Shown here: in pieces, positions 1-8,139 of the stretch
Layout of the letters: every line of letters begins with the position of its first letter
How positions within the stretch are numbered: position 1 is the stretch's first letter
NCBI RefSeq assembly: GCF_022549495.1
Contig: NZ_JAKZGD010000007.1
Location: 62,001 to 126,000 of the forward strand
Direction of reading: 5' to 3'
DNA: 64,000 bases
From: Acinetobacter sp. ANC 4805
GTDB lineage: Bacteria > Pseudomonadota > Gammaproteobacteria > Pseudomonadales > Moraxellaceae
Made by a program: the position numbers and the translations under genes
Notes under the pieces: model-generated
Seen by the model: the letters and a program-made list of their open reading frames with translations, nothing else
What the model was told of the DNA's origin: nothing
The model's database searches: none

Positions 1-140
1 AGTGTGCCAATTCTCTTGTTTTAATTTATTTTGTTTTTAAGTGATTGATAATTTTAATAAATAAAATAATAAATATTTTTATGAGAAAAAGTGAATAGAT
101 TTTTATGAATAAAATCTATCTAAATAGATATAAAAGTATT

Positions 141-187
141 AAAAAAGATATGTGATCTATATGCGGTTTTCATCGATAGATCACATA
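141..187 (-). terminator. Terminator of rnz
   Basis: Perfect 12-bp inverted repeat, TATGTGATCTAT at 149-160 and ATAGATCACATA at 176-187. On the minus strand the hairpin is followed by a T-run (141-146 read in reverse), as expected for an intrinsic terminator just after the rnz stop. Positions 1-140 are T/A-rich and show no gene. Confidence 0.7.
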
Positions 188-197
188 GGAGTAAAAA

Positions 198-1163
198 TTA
201 TGATGATGCAACGATTTTTGAAAGTTGACCTGTTTCATTTAAACTAAATTGATCAAAATCATCGGCTAAATAGAAATTGCCTTGATAAAATTCACGAACT
301 TCTTCAGCAATGGCTTGTTGCCCAATATTATCCTGATGGCGAGGGCTAAAATGAGTCAGGATGAGATTGCTTAAATTCTGCTGTTGCGCAAATTCAGCCA
401 CCATTTTAGCGGAACTATGCATTGGACCTTTACCCACTTTATCCAAAATTACTTGGGTATATGTTGATTCATGAATAAGTAGTTGAGCATCTTTGCAGGC
501 ATCAGCTAATAATTCAGGTTGATCATTATCACCACCAACAATGGCATGCATACGCTGCGTTTGTATTTGAATAAAATCACTTGCTTTCAACAGCCTTTCA
601 TTGAACTGGATATCTTTGCCTTGTTGTAAATCACCCCAAGCCTTGCCTTTTGGCACACCCAATTGAATTAAAGCCTGTGTATCTAATTTCTTTTGAGTAT
701 GTTGGGCAATAATGCTAAAGGCAAAACTCGGTACTCGATGACTGAGTGGGTGGGCTTGAATCGAAAGCTCATCAGTCAATTGTTGTATTTGAGTCGCTTC
801 ATTCACATCAATGAATTTCAGTGGATAGGGTAAATGCAGATCCGTCAGTTGTGCAGTTATTTCAATCCATTGTTGAATTTGTTTGGGTGCAATAATGGTT
901 AAGGGCGCAGTTCGTGCATTCATGCCTGCGCTTGCCAATAAACCGACGAGTCCATAACAATGATCGCCATGAACATGGGTAATGCAGATCGCAATCAAAG
1001 TCTGTAAAGAGAGCTTAGCCTGTTGAATCCGATGTTGAGTGCCTTCACCTGCATCAACTAGAATCCAGTCTTTATTATTGCTGTTACGGATCGCTAAAGC
1101 AGAAACGTTGCGTGTGAGTGTGGGTACACCAGAAGATGTGCCTAAAAAAGTAAAATGAAGCAT
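198..1163 (-). CDS. rnz: Ribonuclease Z (tRNA 3'-processing endonuclease)
   Basis: Metallo-beta-lactamase-fold endonuclease that trims tRNA 3' trailers in the cytoplasm. The N-terminus has the family opening LGTSSGVPT and the zinc motif H63-x-H65-x-D67-H68; further metal-ligand segments GGDND, HESTY and LTHFSPRH follow in the usual order. I chose the ATG at 1163 (321 residues) because family members start at the LxFTFLGT strand; an in-frame GTG lies 18 bases upstream at 1181 and neither has a clear Shine-Dalgarno. It is divergent from rtcR with fewer than 70 bases between them and has its own terminator at 141-187. Confidence 0.93.
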   Translation of the reverse strand: MLHFTFLGTSSGVPTLTRNVSALAIRNSNNKDWILVDAGEGTQHRIQQAKLSLQTLIAICITHVHGDHCYGLVGLLASAGMNARTAPLTIIAPKQIQQWIEITAQLTDLHLPYPLKFIDVNEATQIQQLTDELSIQAHPLSHRVPSFAFSIIAQHTQKKLDTQALIQLGVPKGKAWGDLQQGKDIQFNERLLKASDFIQIQTQRMHAIVGGDNDQPELLADACKDAQLLIHESTYTQVILDKVGKGPMHSSAKMVAEFAQQQNLSNLILTHFSPRHQDNIGQQAIAEEVREFYQGNFYLADDFDQFSLNETGQLSKIVASS

Positions 1164-1230
1164 ATTGTTGGAATTTTTCACTGAAATGCGTATTGTATAT
1201 TATAGGCATTTATAAAATATTATAGAAATC
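1164..1230. promoter_or_regulatory. Divergent rnz/rtcR control region
   Basis: Only about 67 AT-rich bases separate the two divergent start codons, so both promoters must lie here or inside the neighbouring genes. I see no GG-N10-GC (-24/-12, sigma-54) element, so RtcR does not obviously activate rnz from here. Confidence 0.35.
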
Positions 1231-2832
1231 ATGGCGAATGCAAAAAAAACCATCGTTATCGGCTTTGTGGGTTCTACTTTAGATCAAGGAAAACGTCCTG
1301 AACGTTGGCAGCGTTGGCGTCCAACGCTGAGTCTACTCATGCATGAAGATTTCATCGTGGATGAACTCGTTTTATTGCATGATCGACAACACCGTAACTT
1401 GGTTGATTTTATTCGAGAAGATGCAGTCGAAGTTTCTCCTCAAACCATAGTTTCAGGATATAAAATTAGTATTCGTGACCCTTGGGATTTTGCTGAGGTA
1501 TATGGCGCACTTTATGATTTTGTAAAAACCTATTCATTTGATACTGAGAAAAATAATTATCTTTTACATATTACGACAGGAACGCACGTAGCGCAGATTT
1601 GTTGGTATCTACTGGTCGATGCCAATTATTTACCTGCAAAGCTGCTTCAAAGTGCCCCGAATCAACAAAAAACACCACAGGGTGAATATCGAGTTATTGA
1701 TTTGGATTTATCTCGATATGATGTTTTAAAACAACGTTTTGAGGATGAGCAGCAACAAAACTGGCAACAGCTTAAAGCTAATATTTCAACTTATAATCAT
1801 GATTTTAATCAGTTGATTACTGAGGTTGAAATGGTTGCAACACGCTCGAGTGCGCCGATTTTGATTATGGGAGCAACTGGGGTTGGAAAATCACATTTAG
1901 CTAAACAAATTTTTCAGTTAAAGAAAGATAAATTTCATTTGAGTGGGCGTTTTATTGATGTGAATTGCGCAACTTTGCGTGGTGATAGCGCCATGTCGAG
2001 CTTGTTTGGTCATATCAAAGGTGCATTTACAGGCGCAGCAGCTTCTCGTACAGGTTTATTAAAAAGTGCAGATCAAGGCATTTTATTCTTGGATGAAATT
2101 GGCGAGCTTGGGCTAGATGAGCAAGCGATGTTGCTGAAAGCACTCGAAGATAAATCTTTCTTCCCAGTCGGGAGTGATAAGGAAGTGCAAGCTGATTTTC
2201 AGTTGATTGCAGGAACGAATCGAGATTTAAGAGTTGAAGTGCAAGCAGGGCGTTTCCGTGAGGATTTATGGGCGCGTTTGAATACATGGACTTTCTTTTT
2301 ACCGAATTTAAAAGATCGTGTAGAGGATATTGCACCGAATATTGAGTTTGAACTGCAACGTTTTGCGACACAACACCAACGACAACTTCGGTTTCAACGT
2401 GATGCTTTGGATGTGTACTTGAAATTTGCCAAGTCTAGGGAAGCATCTTGGCAAGGGAATTTCCGAGATTTGACAGCAAGTGTCACACGCTTAGCGACTT
2501 TATCCAGTGGCGAGTTGATTCGCTCGGAAACAGTAGAAAAAGAGATTCAGCGTTTAAAGCAACTTTGGTCAATTCAGGTTGCTTCAAGTGAAATGAAAGA
2601 ACGAGATATTTTACTGAAGTATCTAGATCAAACACAGCTTGCAGAAGTAGATGAGTTTGATCAGATTCAACTGCGTGGTGTACTTCAAGTTTGTGAAAAT
2701 GCTAAGTCGATGGCAGATGCTGGACGGCAGCTTTTTGCTGCATCACGCCAACAGCGTAATACGACCAATGATAGTGATCGAGTCAAAAAGTATTTAGCGA
2801 AATTTGGATTAAGTTGGGGTGATTTTCAATAA
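1231..2832 (+). CDS. rtcR: RtcR, sigma-54-dependent activator of RNA repair
   Basis: 533 residues, the usual RtcR length. Residues 1 to about 185 are the RtcR-type CARF ligand-binding domain; this is followed by an AAA+ sigma-54 activation domain with Walker A GATGVGKS at 214-221, the sigma-54-contacting loop GAFTGA at 264-269 and Walker B LFLDEIGEL, then a C-terminal HTH. In well-studied bacteria RtcR senses RNA ends carrying 2',3'-cyclic phosphate and turns on the divergent rtcBA ligase/cyclase operon. Here the divergent neighbour is rnz, and neither rtcB nor rtcA is in the window, so the target operon must be elsewhere or lost. All motifs are intact, so the protein should be active. Confidence 0.93.
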   Translation: MANAKKTIVIGFVGSTLDQGKRPERWQRWRPTLSLLMHEDFIVDELVLLHDRQHRNLVDFIREDAVEVSPQTIVSGYKISIRDPWDFAEVYGALYDFVKTYSFDTEKNNYLLHITTGTHVAQICWYLLVDANYLPAKLLQSAPNQQKTPQGEYRVIDLDLSRYDVLKQRFEDEQQQNWQQLKANISTYNHDFNQLITEVEMVATRSSAPILIMGATGVGKSHLAKQIFQLKKDKFHLSGRFIDVNCATLRGDSAMSSLFGHIKGAFTGAAASRTGLLKSADQGILFLDEIGELGLDEQAMLLKALEDKSFFPVGSDKEVQADFQLIAGTNRDLRVEVQAGRFREDLWARLNTWTFFLPNLKDRVEDIAPNIEFELQRFATQHQRQLRFQRDALDVYLKFAKSREASWQGNFRDLTASVTRLATLSSGELIRSETVEKEIQRLKQLWSIQVASSEMKERDILLKYLDQTQLAEVDEFDQIQLRGVLQVCENAKSMADAGRQLFAASRQQRNTTNDSDRVKKYLAKFGLSWGDFQ

Positions 2833-2889
2833 TCATTCAGTTGGGGGATCTTTCTTATTTATTTGGTCTGAATTTGACCCCATGTTGCA

Positions 2890-3161
2890 TTATTTTTTCA
2901 GAAAAAATTCCTGCCTAGGATCGGTCCGTATGTGCATTTCTAATCTTAAGACTTCTAGCTCAGTATTAATTTTAGTATTTGGAGATTTTAAGGACGTTTA
3001 TTCTGACTAATTAATCTATTAATGCCTTGCTAAGAATATTGTTTCCATCATTCGCGTAACATTGGTCTAGAAAAACTATATCTCTGACAAGCTAGAGCAG
3101 CATAATTGATCTCTTCAAATAATTTAACCCATGCGAGTCGTTGTTGAATTTCTCCGTTCAT
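2890..3161 (-). pseudogene. Decayed IS481-family-like transposase N-terminus
   Basis: Conceptual translation on the minus strand from ATG at 3161 gives a start (MNGEIQQRLAWVKLFEE) typical of the HTH of IS481/integrase-core transposases, followed by a degraded SRPTLRKWW-like helix, QGINRLISQNKRP, and, after a frameshift, SPNTKINTELEVLRLEMH, the usual linker before the DDE core. In-frame stops (3048-3050 and again after QYS) and the frameshift kill it, and the catalytic domain is absent. TGTTCAATATAATTGGTGTC, read on the minus strand from 3182 to 3163, could be the old left end. Family placement is by pattern memory, not search. Confidence 0.7.
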
Positions 3162-3246
3162 AGACACCAATTATATTGAACAGATGTCTATGAATCACAC
3201 GTATTATTTCAAGACTATGGTATTGTATTTCAGATGCTAATCTACT

Positions 3247-3882
3247 TTATAAATAATAACTGGTTTTAGTCATTAGCGTTGATATAGCTGTCATAGTGAT
3301 GCGAACAGGTACAGGTAAATCAACACCACCAGCTTTCAATGCTGTATCACGATGATGTAATTCATCTTCATTCATTTGTTCTAGGATTTTACGTGAACGG
3401 TCATCATGTGCAGGAAGTTGTTGAATGTGTTCCTGTAAATGTTTGCTGACTTGACGTTCAGTTTCAGCAACAAAACCTAAACTATATTTATCACCTGCAA
3501 TGCCTGCAATTGCGCCCATACCATACGATAAACCATACCAAATAGGGTTTAAAACACTGGTATGACTGTCTAATTCTTTTAAACGATCTTCACACCAAGC
3601 CAAATGGTCTTGTTCTTCGATGGCTGCTTGCTGCATTTCTTCACGAACATGTGGTAGTTTTGCCGTAAGTGCTTGACCATGATAAAGCGCTTGGGCGCAG
3701 ACTTCTCCACTATGGTTGACACGCATTAAACCTGCTACATGGCGAGCATCACTTACGCATAATTGTGACGGTTCATCATTTGCTGGGTTTGTCCGCTGAG
3801 CCGTAGTTGCACCTGGCACCAAACTACGTAAAGCCTGATCAAAAGAATTAATAAGTTTATCGAGACCTGTGTAATGACGCAT
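3247..3882 (-). CDS. coq7: Coq7-type 2-polyprenyl-3-methyl-6-methoxy-1,4-benzoquinol hydroxylase
   Basis: Di-iron monooxygenase for a late hydroxylation in ubiquinone synthesis; replaces UbiF in this group of bacteria. 211 residues, family length. Visible di-iron ligands: E60 (NHSGE), E90-x-x-H93 (EEQDH), E142 and E174-x-x-H177 (EDELHH). The last third contains a hydrophobic GMGAIAGIAG segment typical of membrane-associated Coq7. It starts 3 bases after the MFS gene stop, so the two are probably co-transcribed. Downstream lies the IS481 remnant. Confidence 0.95.
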   Translation of the reverse strand: MRHYTGLDKLINSFDQALRSLVPGATTAQRTNPANDEPSQLCVSDARHVAGLMRVNHSGEVCAQALYHGQALTAKLPHVREEMQQAAIEEQDHLAWCEDRLKELDSHTSVLNPIWYGLSYGMGAIAGIAGDKYSLGFVAETERQVSKHLQEHIQQLPAHDDRSRKILEQMNEDELHHRDTALKAGGVDLPVPVRITMTAISTLMTKTSYYL

Positions 3883-3885
3883 ATA

Positions 3886-5208
3886 TTAATCCTCTAAAGT
3901 ATTGGGCGCATTTTCCAATAAAGGTTCTAGACGTTTTAATAACCAAAATGAGAAAATTGCACTTAAAACAGCCGTAATCGTAAATAAGATTTTAATATCA
4001 ATTTTTAAAATGCTTAAGACTAAAATTGAAAAAACTGCTGAAGAAACCATAAATACAGCATTTAAAATATTATTTGCTGCCACAACACGCGCTCGATGTG
4101 ATCGGGGCGAATAGGCTTGCATCATGGCATACAGAGGTACGATGTAAAATCCACCACTGATACCCAATAAAGTCACAGCAAGCATAACATGGTAATACAC
4201 AGCACCTTGGGTGAAAATATCTTTTAAACTTAGTAAATCACCAGTACGCTCAGGTACAAACGAGAGGCTCGCTGCTAAATACAGGGCAAAAATGGTTAAG
4301 CCGATCGCACCATAAGGTACCATTTTGATGTTGATTTCGGTTCCACCAATACGTCTACATAGCAATGAACCAACACCAATCCCGACAGAGAAGAAGGTAA
4401 GAAGTAGGCTGACGACATTTTCTGAAGCATGTAAATTTTGTTGTGTTAGCTGAGGGATTTGCGTTAAATAGGTTGCGCCATAAAACCAATACCAAGAATT
4501 GCCTAGTAAAATTACAAACACAACAGGAATGCTTTTGGCATATTTGATGGTTTGAAAACTGGTACGAATGAAGTTCCAATCAATTTTTAGATCGGGTGCC
4601 GCTACTTTCTGAGGGAGGATAAAACGGCTACATAAATAGCCTAAGCAAGCTATCGTCACAACAGTGATACTAATCCAGAGTAAATTTCCTTCAGATGATG
4701 CAATCACTGCGCCACCTAAAATCATACCTAATAATATTGCGATAGATGTACCCGATTGGAATAGCGCGTTTCCAGACATCAATTCTTCTTGTTTTAGAAT
4801 TTCAGGCAAAATGGCATATTTGATTGGACCGAAACAAGTTGAATGTGTGCCCATTAAAAATAGTGCAAACAGTAATAACCATAGATTTCCAAGCAAAAAA
4901 CCAGCAGTTCCAATCAGCATAATCACGATTTCTAATATTTTGATGAAGCGAATCAGTTGAGATCGTTCATATTTATCTGCAAGTTGCCCTGCGGTTGCAG
5001 AAAAGAAAAAGTAAGGCAAAATAAACAATAAGGCAGCTAAATTATTGAGAGTGCTCACGGGCGCACTTTGTTGCTGAATCCAACCATATGTAATGACTAG
5101 AAGTAGAGCTTGCTTAAAAACATTATCATTTAGTGCTCCAAAGAATTGAGTGAAAAACATCGGGGCAAACCGACGTGATGTCATTAAGCGCTCATCTTGT
5201 TTCATCAT
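3886..5208 (-). CDS. MFS transporter, LplT-like (lysophospholipid transporter family)
   Basis: 440 residues with about 12 hydrophobic segments. The N-terminal FFGALNDNVFKQAL motif is characteristic of the LplT branch of the major facilitator superfamily, which flips lysophospholipids across the inner membrane for re-acylation; no fused acyltransferase is present here. Two adjacent ATG codons (5208 and 5205) are possible starts. Transcribed with coq7 (3-base gap) and divergent from tamA. Substrate is inferred from family only; it may be an uncharacterised MFS paralogue. Confidence 0.75.
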   Translation of the reverse strand: MMKQDERLMTSRRFAPMFFTQFFGALNDNVFKQALLLVITYGWIQQQSAPVSTLNNLAALLFILPYFFFSATAGQLADKYERSQLIRFIKILEIVIMLIGTAGFLLGNLWLLLFALFLMGTHSTCFGPIKYAILPEILKQEELMSGNALFQSGTSIAILLGMILGGAVIASSEGNLLWISITVVTIACLGYLCSRFILPQKVAAPDLKIDWNFIRTSFQTIKYAKSIPVVFVILLGNSWYWFYGATYLTQIPQLTQQNLHASENVVSLLLTFFSVGIGVGSLLCRRIGGTEINIKMVPYGAIGLTIFALYLAASLSFVPERTGDLLSLKDIFTQGAVYYHVMLAVTLLGISGGFYIVPLYAMMQAYSPRSHRARVVAANNILNAVFMVSSAVFSILVLSILKIDIKILFTITAVLSAIFSFWLLKRLEPLLENAPNTLED

Positions 5209-5367
5209 GTGTTCACTTCATTGTGTTTTATAAAAAAATGTGACGTACTGTAAAAATGCGACAAAATGCATGTATGATACTTTTATGTTTGATTGGATGA
5301 AAATCAAAGATTTGAAGTTATTTCACCTGTCAAAAACGATAAATTAAAAATAAGTTTAGAGTTCTAC

Positions 5368-8091
5368 ATGCCATCTAAAGCTAATTTTAAACAGTTACCA
5401 CTGGTTCATTCTATGCATTTAATTTTTAAAATGCAGAGTTTTCCTAAACTTATTTGTAGCACTTTTTTAATTAGTTCTTGTATATCAGTTGCTTGTGCAC
5501 AAGAACAATTAATGGATACATCAACTAATAAAACGGTTGCGCAATCTCTTGACCCAACTAAACCTGAGGAAAAAGCCGCGAACACATCAGCTGCTTTATC
5601 TGGAAGTGTCAATCAGCTTGTCTCTAGTCAGTCACAACAAGACAGTGTATTGGCATTGAAACAGCAAGAGCAGTCCGTCAATCAGATCAATGAGTTAAAG
5701 CCAATTCAATTGGATGACAACTTAGAAAATCTGCCAGTGATCCCTGTTGATCAAGCGATGACGAACGAAATCTTTCGTGTAGCCGAAGATGCAAAAAATG
5801 AAGCACAAACATATCGAGATAGTTTATCTAAAAGTCCAGAATTAATTGTTAATGATATTTCACAACCTGAATTGCTTGAAATTACCAAAGCTCCTGTTGA
5901 TATTAATCAGCTCATACAAGAGATTCAAACAGACAGTAAAATTGTTGTAGAAGCGAATGCAGCAGGTAGAACATTGCCTGAGTTTCAAAATCAGAATGAG
6001 CAGCAAACTGAAAAAGTTGGTTTTTTTAGAAAAATATGGAATCGTTTTCACCCAGAGAACTTGTTGAGTGCTGAAAAAATTCCTCGTATTACTGCCGAGG
6101 TTACAGGTGCTCCTCCAGTTTTGGCAACCAACATCAAAGCAAAGCTCTCAAGTTTTACTCAAGAATCTTTTGAAGATTTTAATGTCGCTTTACCCCAATT
6201 AAGAGTTTTGACCAATCAGGCAGCGCAGGCGGTTGGTTATTATAATGCGACATATAAATTTGAGCGTGTTAGTGACACCAAAGTTAAAGTGATTGTTACT
6301 CCAAATGATCCTGTGCATATTAAAGATCAGAATATTGAGTTTTCTGGTGCTGGTGAAAATTTACCTCAATTCCAAGTTTTACGATTGGTTCCAGAACAAG
6401 ATAAAGGCGATATTTTTAATCATGGCAAGTATGAAACCACAAAAACCAAGATCGTGAATACAGCTTCGGATAATGGTTTCTTTGATAGTTATTGGCGTAT
6501 GCATGATGTCAAGATTAGCCAACCTGAGAAAGTTGCTGAGATTAATTTAAAATACGAGACTGGTGAACGATACGAGCTTAAACAAGTTGAGTATCGTATG
6601 AGTGATCCAAGTAAACCTTTGCCATTAACTCAAAAAGTTTTAGATAGTCTAGCGCCGTGGAAAGAGGGTGATGATTACGCCTTTTGGCGTGTGAATGCTT
6701 TGGCGAATAATTTAACCAATACCCGTTATTTTAACTACACCTTAGTGGATACGATAAAGCCAGATCCAGTTCAGTCCCCATTGGAGCTTGCACCTGATTT
6801 ACAAGCTTTAGTCGATCAGCAAAAAGTACAGCAATCACAGCTATTGAATAGTCAGCAAAGAGCAGACCTAGCGAGGCAAAAAGTCACGTCTTCACAAGAA
6901 GTCACTCAGGATGTTGTAGATGAATCTCAATTCTCAGGAGGACAAGCACCACAAGCCTATGCGTTGGCACGTACTATGCCATTAACACCTGAGCATGAAG
7001 ATGATGACGATGATCGTCAAAAGCTTGAAGAACAAACAAGAATTGAGAAAAAAATTCCAGTTGTGGTGACGCTGAATGCTGATCGTTTAAATAGTCTAGA
7101 AACAGGTATTGGTTACGGTACGGATACAGGCGCTCGTATTCGTAGTCAGTATCGACGTGCAATTGTGAACCAATATGGTCATGCCTTTGATGCGAACGTT
7201 GAAGTATCACAAATTCGTCAGTCTATAGATGGTCGTTACAGTATCCCTTATAAACATCCGTTAAATGATTACTTCAACCTTGTGGGTGGTTATGAGCGTG
7301 AAGAGCGTAATGATATTGGTCCAGATATTAATTTATTGGTTGAGTCGGCTGTTTTAGGTGGAGAACGTGTAATTAAAAATCCGCTTGGCGACTGGCAACA
7401 TATATTTGGCGTACGTTACCGCCTAGATCGTTTAACTCAAAAGGGTGATATTGATATTAATGAATTACCTGACGCTTTCAAAGTTTCAGGAATAGATTCA
7501 GAGCAAGAGTCTTTGTTGTTCGGATATGAAATTTCCAAGACCAATAGTAATTCTCGATTGAATCCAACAATCGGCTTTAAACAAACTTATAAGCTTGAGA
7601 TGGGGACTGAGTCATTATTGTCAAATGCAAATATGGCGATATTGACAGGTGGTTGGCGCTTTATTTATTCATTGGGCGAAAATGAAAACCATCAATTTGT
7701 TGGTCGAGCCGATACCAGTTATATTTTCACTGATGACTTCAATAAAGTCCCTTATAACCTCCGTTTCTTTACAGGTGGAGACCAGTCTTTACGTGGTTTT
7801 GATTACAAAAGTTTATCACCTGAAGAAAATGGTTTTAAAATTGGTGGACAAGCTTTAGGGGTTGGGTCATTAGAATATAATTATCAATTTAAAGATGGTT
7901 GGAGAGCAGCGATTTTTTCTGATTTTGGTAATGCATACGATAAACAATTTAGCAACCCAACTGAATATAGTATGGGTGTAGGTATTCGTTGGCGATCGCC
8001 AATTGGACCAATACGATTAGATGTTGCATCGGGTATTTCCAATGATAATAACCCGATACGATTGCATTTTTTCATTGGCTCACAGCTTTAA
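5368..8091 (+). CDS. tamA: TamA-like outer-membrane translocation protein (Omp85 family)
   Basis: Outer-membrane half of the Tam envelope-assembly/lipid-transport complex. An open frame runs back to a TTG at 5293, but a signal peptide starts near MQSFPKLICSTFLISS and cleaves after VACA, so a start at ATG 5368, 5413 or 5431 is likelier; I use 5368. The mature protein has an unusually long low-complexity Gln/Asp-rich segment, three POTRA-like repeats (roughly residues 240-480), an acidic DDDDD insert, and a C-terminal beta-barrel with the Omp85 GGDQSLRGFDY (VRGF-type) motif and IGPIRLDVA final strands ending in F-I-G-S-Q-L. tamB follows 48 bases on, the standard pairing. Confidence 0.9.
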   Translation: MPSKANFKQLPLVHSMHLIFKMQSFPKLICSTFLISSCISVACAQEQLMDTSTNKTVAQSLDPTKPEEKAANTSAALSGSVNQLVSSQSQQDSVLALKQQEQSVNQINELKPIQLDDNLENLPVIPVDQAMTNEIFRVAEDAKNEAQTYRDSLSKSPELIVNDISQPELLEITKAPVDINQLIQEIQTDSKIVVEANAAGRTLPEFQNQNEQQTEKVGFFRKIWNRFHPENLLSAEKIPRITAEVTGAPPVLATNIKAKLSSFTQESFEDFNVALPQLRVLTNQAAQAVGYYNATYKFERVSDTKVKVIVTPNDPVHIKDQNIEFSGAGENLPQFQVLRLVPEQDKGDIFNHGKYETTKTKIVNTASDNGFFDSYWRMHDVKISQPEKVAEINLKYETGERYELKQVEYRMSDPSKPLPLTQKVLDSLAPWKEGDDYAFWRVNALANNLTNTRYFNYTLVDTIKPDPVQSPLELAPDLQALVDQQKVQQSQLLNSQQRADLARQKVTSSQEVTQDVVDESQFSGGQAPQAYALARTMPLTPEHEDDDDDRQKLEEQTRIEKKIPVVVTLNADRLNSLETGIGYGTDTGARIRSQYRRAIVNQYGHAFDANVEVSQIRQSIDGRYSIPYKHPLNDYFNLVGGYEREERNDIGPDINLLVESAVLGGERVIKNPLGDWQHIFGVRYRLDRLTQKGDIDINELPDAFKVSGIDSEQESLLFGYEISKTNSNSRLNPTIGFKQTYKLEMGTESLLSNANMAILTGGWRFIYSLGENENHQFVGRADTSYIFTDDFNKVPYNLRFFTGGDQSLRGFDYKSLSPEENGFKIGGQALGVGSLEYNYQFKDGWRAAIFSDFGNAYDKQFSNPTEYSMGVGIRWRSPIGPIRLDVASGISNDNNPIRLHFFIGSQL

Positions 8092-8139
8092 TAATTTAAA
8101 AATTTCCTTTAGAAAAGGTCAAACAATTTCAGGTTGATT

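Noticed and set aside
2819..3010. 63-codon plus-strand frame after rtcR
   Set aside because: It overlaps the rtcR end and the minus-strand transposase remnant, has no ribosome site and no protein character.
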